The notes beneath the pieces are model-generated. The model did not search any database. It was not told the origin of the DNA and saw nothing but the letters and a program-made list of their open reading frames with translations. From a virus, in the IMG/VR virus record IMGVR_UViG_3300021963_000262, positions 1-40,791 of that record: a stretch of DNA of 40,791 bases; one strand, given 5' to 3'. Made by a program: the position numbers and the translations under genes. Below, in pieces: positions 17,601-23,069 of this stretch; the first letter of the stretch is position 1, and the number at the start of each line of letters is the position of its first letter.

Positions 17601-19757
17601 AATACTGGAACTGAAGTATTTTTAGAAAGTGTAGCAGGGTTTCCGAATACTGGTATAATCTACGTCGACAACGAGATGATCGCTTATACTGGATTAGACA
17701 CTGACCTTAACAAGTTAACAGGCTGCTCTAGATCGGCACAATTAGATCTGTTTATCGCAGGTGCTACTAGAAACTTTACCGCAGGAACTGCCGCCGATCA
17801 CTCGACAGGCACCGGAGTTATATTGCTAAACAACACAACGACTCCATTAATTAGCCACTGGGGTTCTGCGTTCTTAACAGACGGTCTATTTGACTTTGAT
17901 CGTGGATACATTTTTAACTATGCGTCTACTGGTATTAGTGTTAGTACAACCAAATCAACTGCTTTCTTGATCCGCTTGGCACCTAGTGTTTCAAATGCCG
18001 TAGTGGGCGACCTTGGTGAGAGAGAATTGTTAAACAGAGCTCAATTGTTATTGAAAGAAATCGCTGTTACATCTGATACAGGCACAGGTGGTATCATCGT
18101 TGAAGGTGTATTGAATCCTCAAAACTACCCATCTAATCCCAGTGATATTATCTGGAGCGGACTATCAGGCGTTGCTTCTGGTGGACAGCCAAGCTTCGCA
18201 CAGATCGCCCCGGGCGGTTCTGTAAACTGGGGCGGTGGCGTAGCACAGCCAACATCGACAGCTACTGCTCTGAATACAACTACAGCCAACGTAACAGTAC
18301 CGAATAAGACAGCATTTAACAGGTCGTCGGGGTCATCTTTTGTGTACGCTACACAGACCAGCTGGAACGCATCTGGTGCGGCTGCTGGATTCGCTATTTC
18401 GACCACAGATACTAAATTCCAATCTGGAACAACTGTGTCCTCGGTCGCTACAAGTCCAAGCCCTATCGCTACTACGCTGGCTTCTCAGACCGGATCGATG
18501 TCTACATTCTTTAGATCCTTTAGTACTACATTTGCCCAAGGGAACGGAGTTACAGCTACATTATTCTTTAATAACCCGGGATATGCGCCATTCCCAGTTA
18601 ACTCACGAATTACAGTATCTGGCGTACAGCCGAATCAATACAATGGAACTTATCTTGTAACAGGTTCTGGTAATAACTTTGTTCAATTTAACTCGACAGC
18701 CACTGGATTTAATAATAACGGAACGATTTCTACTGCCTACGTCGCTGGTCAAACTTCGTTGAATATTACAGAAGCTAGTTGGAATGCCATGACCAATCCT
18801 GTAACTGCTACCGGGTTCTCAGTGACCTCAGCATTTCCAGCAAGTACTACAGTAACAGCAGTATCGGCTGTACAAGGAACCTCACCGAACAGATACTATA
18901 CTGTGACGATGGACCAGGGGTTGAGTTCCGATCTTCCGCTAAGTTCGCAGACGATCAACACAGCATTTGGCGGTGCGAGAACGACCACAAATAATTTATT
19001 CTTTACCGCAGCCAGTTGGACAGCACTGCCCGTTGATGTTCCTGTAGTAGGAACACTAACTAACGATTCTGGTAAATTTACTGGCGGAACTACGATCACA
19101 AGCATTAGCAGTTTACGGACTTTTAATTCAGTAGGCTATTATTCAGTGACGTTTAGCAATAACTGTATTGGAACACTTTCTGGGTCCGAGAACATAACCT
19201 TTGATACAATTCCATACTACACATTATTCTTGAGTAGGACTACTGCTTCGGCAGTCAATGCTAATAATACAATAACAATGTCACTGTCTCAAAATACCGC
19301 AGTTACAAACTTTGTTTATTTTACACAAGCATCGTGGGAAACGCTCGTTAGCACCTATTCAGCAGGTGCTGGTACGGAGGTATCTGATGCTAAATTTGCT
19401 GCTGGTACTCGAGTAGCATCGGTTAGTGCCCTACGAACATTCGGTGGTACTGGTTACTATACTGTAACGTTCACCCAGACATCGAATGCTGTGGTAGCAG
19501 GAGCCAGCACGATAACATTCAAGTTTGGACAACCACCATATGCCCTGCCAGGCGAACAGGTATTCTCATTCATCAGCTTACCAGGAAATTCAGACCAATT
19601 GGATCTTTCAGAACTCAAAGAATTGACTAATACTACACTGGGCGGTCGCGGAACCTTTCCAAACGGCCCAGATGTTTTAGCTGTCAATATCTATAAGGTT
19701 TCGGGGGCTGCTGTTAACGCCAACGTTATTTTACGTTGGTCTGAAGCACAAGCCTAA
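11670..19757 (+). CDS. Giant repeat-built virion structural/fibre protein, 2695 aa
   Basis: The longest gene here, with an AAGGA ribosome site. N-terminus FRPGISYLGNLYPDEW resembles giant structural proteins of marine T4-like phages. Three repeat families are visible. (a) Five units of C-x-RD-x-GY-x(2)-A/DA-x(2)-D-x-x-YGGN type, near 11942, 12329, 12651, 13055 and 13535. (b) Four units of about 58 aa ending in LG-S/T-x-LGG-x-x-P-A-ND, between about 15220 and 16210. (c) Four units around F-x-TQASW...GTxxSVSALRTF...YYTVTF between about 18330 and 19480. A fixed, non-repeated block lies between (RPDSFFTHRPFDGGVQLGTGG, about 16570-18130). It is probably a long fibre or tail-surface protein; whether proximal or distal is not readable. 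No protease or glycosidase motif seen. Confidence 0.78.
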   Translation: MAKKKIDNYTFRPGISYLGNLYPDEWQSFSDNVPFIKAELTAYLNYRIDIDTGVNLYPNAVRLLENNVNFIKEEATAWIAAQVTASVPGFIGYTYDSAKCKRDIGYVLTAYIHDVRYGGNEDTRVVVGKYWINDEPQVDGDRQAEVLTHAFIRDLITDYILPRNTYTPLQGSVAIYNTAPSAETTAASRIDTLAAITTTVIANGLSSMPAISYKTAPYENYTFNSEKCQRDLGYVLDAYLHDLRYGGNEETRKTIQKYYANGVLQVDGSGQAEVEGHLFVRNLIINSVMQNQAGVTLYPEAVRLLTLNKSYLQNEIVGWIANEITEATKCERDIGYLIDGAKYDIALGTNYNALFLGLAEYNSLDNDFFVVDTIQRTKAAIAALPNVAASTAAVARNNSFFNEVVDIIQNGRESANELILAEPSNATASRIAAKNQLIANKNFLAAEVNAWVAEQYPDADHDPIKCSRDVKYAIDAICYDILYGGNSATYDQAKFFFYGFSNGASGIDPTHRLQTVAAYVHLKQVIGQIVQNQFVAKTTGNTLTQNQTFPAASSSDAIFCQNLVQITADVVAATTQTQANTILSGIVRTVPSITFATSALQTAFNAITTGKTSVIDEVVVFKGYTYDSAKCIRDSGYVIDALIYDLENNGNEESRRIAQKYYIDGVFQVDGSRIPEIASYTFLQNLIKEFIFTRLSADSYQIVYPQIKTAPSAETGSYARITELTNIFINFLETGPSSLPAVSPRTVPYQTVEEQIVDTTKSYDSEAGTIITTLSNNLVDIIEDGEDSLPAKASAGYGLIKFQGPIKLEDLLLITNTTKNVVIYNFSSNTAGGSITPEFDGDDDFVSFKQTTDRVIHLRLNSDTSTMDETDELQIFYESPEMTVRPYDFGTDAIERHRVAAPQSMLDADFEYGLQPTKWQAIGIARGYPSVYEIPGSDFQVTAIITDASFPNNGVGASTITVTTAAPHGLSVGTPVTVAGLNTAISGISRAEGSFVIVTTPTTSTFTFYAKSRVGTSSGTSLLTTYTQIRKGGFYTGASIGLPTINLLSNGTSGSFVTQYASPAATARFAVASGTIPSVGSPMNTAVGIGFGAQVTAVVGAGGIVITPTVLGDYAPTLLGLTTLTVASTTGIVIGLGADDQTGSATFVESIAGTDVTFTRPFSGAIIGNTTTYTGLEGTNEVSIGSAATFNVVGSSAGYLSVAVNSGGSDYQVGDVLRILGSDLSGTTPANDLLITVATVSSGAILTADVISGTSVLSSPDQTVNGVDNTSYTATSPDSTLGSSATFDITRSGTGFSSVINAAGTGYVKGTEFLILGTVFTANTTPANDVTIEVTQTTQAFTGLLQNSTTLSGSLAQFNITRVGATYTSLVVSFAGSGYALGEIVTIYGTQLGGNNPEHDLQIQIDNVGGSGEIVAASLVSGLLANDAAPGVISQITTAGTGDDRITVNNVPVVIVPGSGINGEFTLTRTAGGYTDVVITDGGTAYLPGNRIRILGSDLGGANTTNDAIVSVTSVNLSTGAITAATVTGTGVTGIDLDLYSSVTVSEFNTATIASGTSLGFGTLATLQIIFQEPHGIPPGGSFIVTVSSDNGSNNHALANGSFSATQIPTRNTITFQARSPGIITGAPITGVIYPRPDSFFTHRPFDGGVQLGTGGPQHGVQAIRQSKKYIRYQSGKGVMYTTGALFAPSYDVLTILATDVEVGATIEITLGDNDHGLQRGAVIRLSGVTTGGYDGDYEVDEIVTERTFRIIATKRVGSRKPTLSFSCQVSTLRWKGAVVRAGVFDDQNGIFWEYDGQTLWAVQRTSTRQLAGTISVNAGSNRITGLNSRFRDQVKAGDSVTIRGMTHIVTHVDSQTSMTVNPDYRGVNNVSNAKMSLISEVRVKQSDFNKDRLDGTGPSGYDLDIVKMQMIGIQYSWYGAGFIDFMLRGSDGNYVFAHRMRNSNVNTEAYMRTGNLPVRYEVSNYGATSRLVSNLSNTGTEVFLESVAGFPNTGIIYVDNEMIAYTGLDTDLNKLTGCSRSAQLDLFIAGATRNFTAGTAADHSTGTGVILLNNTTTPLISHWGSAFLTDGLFDFDRGYIFNYASTGISVSTTKSTAFLIRLAPSVSNAVVGDLGERELLNRAQLLLKEIAVTSDTGTGGIIVEGVLNPQNYPSNPSDIIWSGLSGVASGGQPSFAQIAPGGSVNWGGGVAQPTSTATALNTTTANVTVPNKTAFNRSSGSSFVYATQTSWNASGAAAGFAISTTDTKFQSGTTVSSVATSPSPIATTLASQTGSMSTFFRSFSTTFAQGNGVTATLFFNNPGYAPFPVNSRITVSGVQPNQYNGTYLVTGSGNNFVQFNSTATGFNNNGTISTAYVAGQTSLNITEASWNAMTNPVTATGFSVTSAFPASTTVTAVSAVQGTSPNRYYTVTMDQGLSSDLPLSSQTINTAFGGARTTTNNLFFTAASWTALPVDVPVVGTLTNDSGKFTGGTTITSISSLRTFNSVGYYSVTFSNNCIGTLSGSENITFDTIPYYTLFLSRTTASAVNANNTITMSLSQNTAVTNFVYFTQASWETLVSTYSAGAGTEVSDAKFAAGTRVASVSALRTFGGTGYYTVTFTQTSNAVVAGASTITFKFGQPPYALPGEQVFSFISLPGNSDQLDLSELKELTNTTLGGRGTFPNGPDVLAVNIYKVSGAAVNANVILRWSEAQA
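11942..13700 (+). repeat. Five-fold protein repeat in the giant gene, N-terminal family
   Basis: Units begin near 11942, 12329, 12651, 13055 and 13535 with the pattern (YTYDSA)KC-x-RD-x-GYV-x-DA-x-x-HD-x-RYGGNEE(T/S)R. Units 1, 2 and 5 continue with KYY-x-G-V-x-QVDGS; units 3 and 4 are shortened and more divergent. Confidence 0.75.
15220..16215 (+). repeat. Four-fold ~58-aa protein repeat in the giant gene, also present at 170-360
   Basis: Each unit has the order G-x-x-ATFNI-T-R (or similar), Y-x-S-VVV, G-x-GY-x-x-G-D, ILG-S-x-LGG, PANDL and a closing I-x-V. Starts are near 15220, 15510, 15720 and 16040. A fifth copy lies in the partial gene at 170-360, so the two fibre genes share a module. 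Confidence 0.7.
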
Positions 19758-19761
19758 AAGG

Positions 19762-19796
19762 TTGACAAACAGACTCGTGACTGTATAATTACAGCA
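19762..19796 (+). promoter_or_regulatory. Consensus sigma70 promoter producing a leaderless mRNA
   Basis: TTGACA at 19762-19767 and TATAAT at 19784-19789 are both perfect hexamers, 16 bases apart. Only TACAGC separates the -10 from the ATG at 19796, so +1 should fall at or next to the A of the start codon. There is no room for a ribosome site. This is the strongest host-type promoter in the window and drives the heptose cassette. Confidence 0.8.
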
Positions 19797-20188
19797 TGAG
19801 TCTGATTTTTGTTAATGGAACTTTCGATATTCTTCATCCCGGTCACGTCGAACTTTTAAATTACGCTAAAAGTTTAGGTGGCCATCTCATGGTCGGGATC
19901 GATTCAGACGAACGAGTACGACAACTAAAAGGACCACAGCGTCCAATCAACAACCAAAAGCATAGAGCATTTATGCTTGAAAATTTAAAAGCAGTTGACG
20001 AAGTTGTTGTTTTCAATAATGATGTAGAACTTATTAACCTAGTCGCAGCCTGCGACATTATGGTCAAAGGCAGTGATTATATGGGCAAGCCCATAGTTGG
20101 TGACATTGTCTGTGACGAAATCGTATTTTTTGATATATTAGATGACTATTCAACAACCAAGATCATACAAAATATTGCTAATCGGTGA
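19796..20188 (+). CDS. hldE-C: Heptose-1-phosphate adenylyltransferase (HldE C-terminal domain homologue)
   Basis: 130 aa, the size of a single nucleotidyltransferase domain. GTFDILHPGHVELL at residues 8-21 is the classic GTFDxxHxGH signature; H14 and H17 form HxGH, which binds the nucleotide. Later VGIDSDERVRQLKGPQRPI and YSTTKIIQNI (compare the ISSTxII motif) complete the cytidylyltransferase-like fold. Known role: D-glycero-beta-D-manno-heptose 1-phosphate + ATP to ADP-heptose. In most bacteria this is the C-terminal half of bifunctional HldE; here it is a separate gene lying before the kinase. A related glycerol-3-phosphate-type nucleotidyltransferase is the alternative, but the neighbours favour heptose. 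Start is at a leaderless promoter. Confidence 0.85.
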   Translation: MSLIFVNGTFDILHPGHVELLNYAKSLGGHLMVGIDSDERVRQLKGPQRPINNQKHRAFMLENLKAVDEVVVFNNDVELINLVAACDIMVKGSDYMGKPIVGDIVCDEIVFFDILDDYSTTKIIQNIANR

Positions 20189-20891
20189 TGACTGTGTTGA
20201 TGTGTACCAGTATGGTACAGTTGATCGCATCAGCCCAGAAGCACCAGTTCCGGTGTTTAAGTTCGAGTATGAAGAACGCAAGCCGGGCATGGCAGGCAAT
20301 GTGGCCCGTAATCTAGAAGCCTTAGACTGTGAAGTAAATTATCTCCACGGAGAAACTTCTACAAAAACAAGACTAGTAGACATTCGCAGCAAACAACAGA
20401 TCGTTAGGATAGATACTGATCTAATATCGCCACCGATTGAATTCGAAACTGCGATACCTAAAGTTTATGATGCTATCGTTATCAGCGACTATAACAAAGG
20501 AACTGTTTCCTACGACATAATCGAAGAGGCAATAGCTACAAGGATTCCTGTTTTTGTTGACACGAAAAAAACGGATCTAGAAAGATTACAAGGTGCGTGG
20601 GTTAAAATCAATGAACTAGAATATAGTAAAATAAAAAGCGAATGCTCGGGACTTATTGTTACCCGAGGAGGCAAAGGGGCTAGAGCAGTATTTCATGAGT
20701 TTTCTACGTCTGCCCCCAGCGTTGAAGTTGTTGACGTTACCGGAGCAGGAGATACATTTTTAGCAGCCCTCGCCTACGGATATCTAAACACTAACAATAT
20801 TAAATCAGCTATGGAGTTTGCCACCGTAGCTGCGAGTATAACAGTACAGCATGTAGGATGCTATGCTCCAAGATTAGAGGAAATAAAATGA
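20142..20891 (+). CDS. hldE-N: Heptose-7-phosphate kinase (HldE N-terminal, PfkB/ribokinase family)
   Basis: 249 aa. Starts inside the adenylyltransferase gene (47-nt overlap, different frame), so translation is likely coupled. Family motifs: IGDDCVDVYQYG near the N-terminus, PGMAGNVARNLEAL at 48-61 (PfkB signature 1, HldE-like), SDYNKG at 115-120, and DVTGAGDTFLAAL at 198-210 with D204 as expected catalytic base. Reaction: heptose 7-phosphate + ATP to heptose 1,7-bisphosphate. It is shorter than the roughly 310-320-aa bacterial kinase domain, with shortened loops between 65 and 110 and around 160, but all signatures remain. No separate ribosome site is evident. Confidence 0.85.
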   Translation: MTIQQPRSYKILLIGDDCVDVYQYGTVDRISPEAPVPVFKFEYEERKPGMAGNVARNLEALDCEVNYLHGETSTKTRLVDIRSKQQIVRIDTDLISPPIEFETAIPKVYDAIVISDYNKGTVSYDIIEEAIATRIPVFVDTKKTDLERLQGAWVKINELEYSKIKSECSGLIVTRGGKGARAVFHEFSTSAPSVEVVDVTGAGDTFLAALAYGYLNTNNIKSAMEFATVAASITVQHVGCYAPRLEEIK

Positions 20892-21256
20892 CACAAAGAC
20901 TAACAGGTAAAGTTGATAAGGGCTGGGGCTTTGAAATAATTTGGGCCACCAATGATCACTACTGCGGCAAGATTCTAGTTTTTGAAAAGGCAGGAAATAA
21001 ATTTTCTATGCACTTTCATAGAGCCAAAGATGAAACTTGGTTCGTAAATTCTGGAAAATTTAAACTACGTTGGATTGACACCCGAGACGCTAAAATCTAT
21101 GAACAAGAATTAAATGAAGGCGATACGTGGCACAATCCACCACTCCAACCTCATCAGCTGGAAGCAATGACTGACGGTGCCATGATATTTGAAGTCAGCA
21201 CAGCAGATTCAGTCGAAGACAATTTTAGACTAGCTCCAGGAGACAGCCAAAAATGA
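20888..21256 (+). CDS. Single-domain cupin, possible sugar isomerase or epimerase
   Basis: 122 aa from ATG 20888, which overlaps the kinase stop (ATGA) and has GAGGAAAT upstream. The open frame back to 20858 is ignored because the cupin fold starts at KGWGFEIIWA. Cupin motif 1 is HFHRAKDETWFVNSG, with ligands H42, H44, E49 and turn G56. Motif 2 is around GDTWHNPPLQPHQLEA. Its closest look is the mannose-6-phosphate-isomerase-like cupins that occur in sugar-nucleotide clusters; the tail SVEDNFRLAPGDSQ is typical of these. Substrate unknown. It lies between kinase and phosphatase in a heptose operon, so action on a heptose phosphate or heptose nucleotide is plausible but unproven. Confidence 0.8.
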   Translation: MTQRLTGKVDKGWGFEIIWATNDHYCGKILVFEKAGNKFSMHFHRAKDETWFVNSGKFKLRWIDTRDAKIYEQELNEGDTWHNPPLQPHQLEAMTDGAMIFEVSTADSVEDNFRLAPGDSQK

Positions 21257-21561
21257 TTTTTATTGTTGACATCGATGGTACTATTTGTTCTATGGAATTT
21301 GACAGCAACGGTAATGTAGACTATGCTAAAACAAAACCTTACATGGATAGAATAGCTAAAATCAATCAGCTATTCGATGAAGGTCACGAAATACATTACT
21401 ACACAGCACGTGGGTCACGTTCGGGGATCGATAGGACTGAAATCACGCATAAACAGATGAACGACTGGGGAGCAAAGTATACTAGTCTTCAACTACGTAA
21501 ACCACACTATGATGTATGGATCGATGATAAGTCTGTTCATCCGGAGCATTTTTTTAAATGA
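21253..21561 (+). CDS. Minimal HAD-family phosphatase, candidate GmhB substitute
   Basis: 102 aa. All four HAD motifs are visible: DIDGT with D6 and D8 (motif I), T51 in YYTARGS (motif II), K83 (motif III) and IDDK with D91/D92 (motif IV). It has no cap domain and is about half the size of bacterial GmhB. ATGA overlaps with both neighbours make it part of the operon. In the ADP-heptose pathway heptose 1,7-bisphosphate must lose its 7-phosphate before adenylylation; this gene sits where that enzyme would be expected. Small HAD proteins of this type also occur in capsule loci with unclear substrates, so the specific reaction is inference. Confidence 0.75.
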   Translation: MIFIVDIDGTICSMEFDSNGNVDYAKTKPYMDRIAKINQLFDEGHEIHYYTARGSRSGIDRTEITHKQMNDWGAKYTSLQLRKPHYDVWIDDKSVHPEHFFK

Positions 21562-22448
21562 TAGTCGTAACTGGTGGAGCGGGATTCATTGGCTCTAATA
21601 TTGTTAAAAGATTGAACAGTCGATATGTCTCTGATATTTTAATAGTAGACGACATTAATCAAGATAAAGAATCTAACTTAAAAAATTTAACATTTACTGA
21701 TATAATGTCAACTGATGATTTTTATGGTAGATTCAATCATTGGTTAAAAGTGGAAGCTATCTTCCACGAAGGAGCGATATCTTCCACTACTGAAAAAGAC
21801 CCATTGAGGATTGATCAATATAATCTACAACCTAGTTATTGGTTAATTGACCAAGCAGTACAGAATAATTTATTTTTATCCTATGCTAGTTCAGCATCGG
21901 TATACGGAGATAGCAATACTTTCCAAGAAAATCAACCGCTGATGCCCAGATCTTTATATGCTTCTAGCAAAATGAGAATAGATCAGTATGTGTATTCGAC
22001 ACTATTAGATTATCCGGGTGCTCGAATACAAGGGTGGAGATATTTTAATGTATATGGCAACAATGAAAATCACAAAAAAGATCAGGCCAGTCCTGTGACA
22101 AAATTTAGACATCAAGCCGAGACCACAGGAAAAATCAAAGTATTTAGAGGCAGTGAAAACTTCCAAAGAGATTTCATCTGTGTTGATGATGTAGTTGATG
22201 TTAAATTAAAATCTTTTGATTTAAATTTTAATGGGATTTTTAACCTAGGAACTGGTTCTGCTGTTTCATTCCGACAGGTAGCCGAAGCAGTGGCTGAAAA
22301 ATATTCAGCAGATATAGAAGAAATTGATTTTCCTAGAGAACTAATAAATCAATATCAAAAATACACCTGCTCAGACAACACAAGGTTGTTAAGTATGCTA
22401 GGAGATTATCAGTTTAAGACTGTTGAATCTTTTCTTTCAACGACATAA
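21558..22448 (+). CDS. hldD: ADP-L-glycero-D-manno-heptose 6-epimerase (HldD)
   Basis: 296 aa extended short-chain dehydrogenase. NAD(P) site GGAGFIGS at 6-13; SSASVYG with the active-site Ser near 111-114; Y134-x3-K138 catalytic pair. HldD-specific features are the segments HEGAISSTTEKD, WRYFNVYGNNENHKKDQASPV (K173 matches the second catalytic lysine region of E. coli HldD) and SENFQRDFICVDDVVDV, plus the closing FKTVESF. It converts ADP-D,D-heptose to ADP-L,D-heptose, the donor for LPS heptosyltransferases. Start overlaps the HAD gene by ATGA. Its 3' end overlaps the convergent minus-strand gene by 35 nt. Slightly shorter than the bacterial enzyme (about 310 aa). Confidence 0.9.
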   Translation: MIVVTGGAGFIGSNIVKRLNSRYVSDILIVDDINQDKESNLKNLTFTDIMSTDDFYGRFNHWLKVEAIFHEGAISSTTEKDPLRIDQYNLQPSYWLIDQAVQNNLFLSYASSASVYGDSNTFQENQPLMPRSLYASSKMRIDQYVYSTLLDYPGARIQGWRYFNVYGNNENHKKDQASPVTKFRHQAETTGKIKVFRGSENFQRDFICVDDVVDVKLKSFDLNFNGIFNLGTGSAVSFRQVAEAVAEKYSADIEEIDFPRELINQYQKYTCSDNTRLLSMLGDYQFKTVESFLSTT

Positions 22449-22671
22449 TTTTCTTCTCGATGTCGATTCTTAAAGATTTTAATTTGTTTCTTTCTTGAGA
22501 AGTGTTTGAAAGATTTGCGATAGAATCTGTTGAAGCATCCATCGATCGTGCCTGAGACACAAATCTTCTATAAAGGCTATCAAGTTCTGTGTCTTTGGTT
22601 TCTTTGATCGCTTTTTCGTAACGACGACAGTCTTCTATGAAGTTTTTGCTTTTAGTAATAGTCAGTTTCAT
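22414..22671 (-). CDS. Unknown 85-aa coiled-coil-type protein
   Basis: Highly charged and helical throughout (FIEDCRRYEKAIKETKDTELD, then ERNKLKSLRIDIEKKIMSLKEKIQ), with likely coiled coil in the last 30 residues. It starts by ATGA overlap with the Nudix-like gene and is the last gene of the minus-strand gp14-gp15 operon. It ends inside hldD on the other strand. Family not recognised; the start and frame are supported by coupling. Confidence 0.6.
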   Translation of the reverse strand: MKLTITKSKNFIEDCRRYEKAIKETKDTELDSLYRRFVSQARSMDASTDSIANLSNTSQERNKLKSLRIDIEKKIMSLKEKIQQS

Positions 22672-23069
22672 AAAGAATTTCCTATCAATAAAATAGTATC
22701 AATTTTAGTTTTGATAATTTTATCAGTCAGGGTATTTTTTAATCCTGAATGTAGACCTTTTGGCAGAACGTCTATTGTTGACCAGCAGAACGTTTGATCA
22801 GAAGAAGGGACGAATTCTTCTTCGACTAAGCATATATAGGTTGAAAATTCAAATCCCTTATCTTGGCTAAGATATAATTCTACAGGGACCAGTCTTGCGG
22901 GTTTTCCGTAAAAATGTTCGATAATCTTTCCAGCATCTTCAACTACGGATTTTTCTCTGGCAAAACTAGGAACAGTCCATTTGAGATCTTCTAGAACCAT
23001 TAGAATTCTAGAAGTTTTTTTAGACATAAACAGGATTCCGGCATATTTCTGCATGCCTTTATATATCAT
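22668..23069 (-). CDS. Nudix-like protein with degenerate Nudix box
   Basis: 133 aa. MQKYAGILFMSKKTSRILMVLEDLKWTVPSF has the strand-turn-strand pattern that opens Nudix hydrolases, and WSTIDVLPKGLHSGLKNTL resembles the C-terminal helix region. Between them, where GX5EX7REUXEEXGU is expected, the sequence is SFAREKSVVEDAGKIIEHFYGKP. The catalytic REUXEE glutamates are not preserved, so activity is doubtful. Start taken at the ATGA overlap with gp15; an internal ATG at 23054 would give MQKYAGIL and is also possible. It is co-transcribed with neck/sheath-terminator genes, which hints at a structural use of the fold. Fold assignment by eye only. Confidence 0.5.
   Translation of the reverse strand: MIYKGMQKYAGILFMSKKTSRILMVLEDLKWTVPSFAREKSVVEDAGKIIEHFYGKPARLVPVELYLSQDKGFEFSTYICLVEEEFVPSSDQTFCWSTIDVLPKGLHSGLKNTLTDKIIKTKIDTILLIGNSL

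Noticed and set aside
18340-18660. 106-aa plus-strand frame inside the giant gene
   Set aside because: Leu/His/Arg-rich out-of-frame shadow; the repeat-bearing frame is clearly coding.
20858-20887. Earlier start for the cupin
   Set aside because: It overlaps the kinase and lacks a ribosome site; ATG 20888 has GAGGA and an ATGA overlap.
22441-22465. CGACAT...ATGTCG inverted repeat at the end of hldD as a terminator
   Set aside because: Only 6 bp with a 13-base loop and no T run; likely chance.
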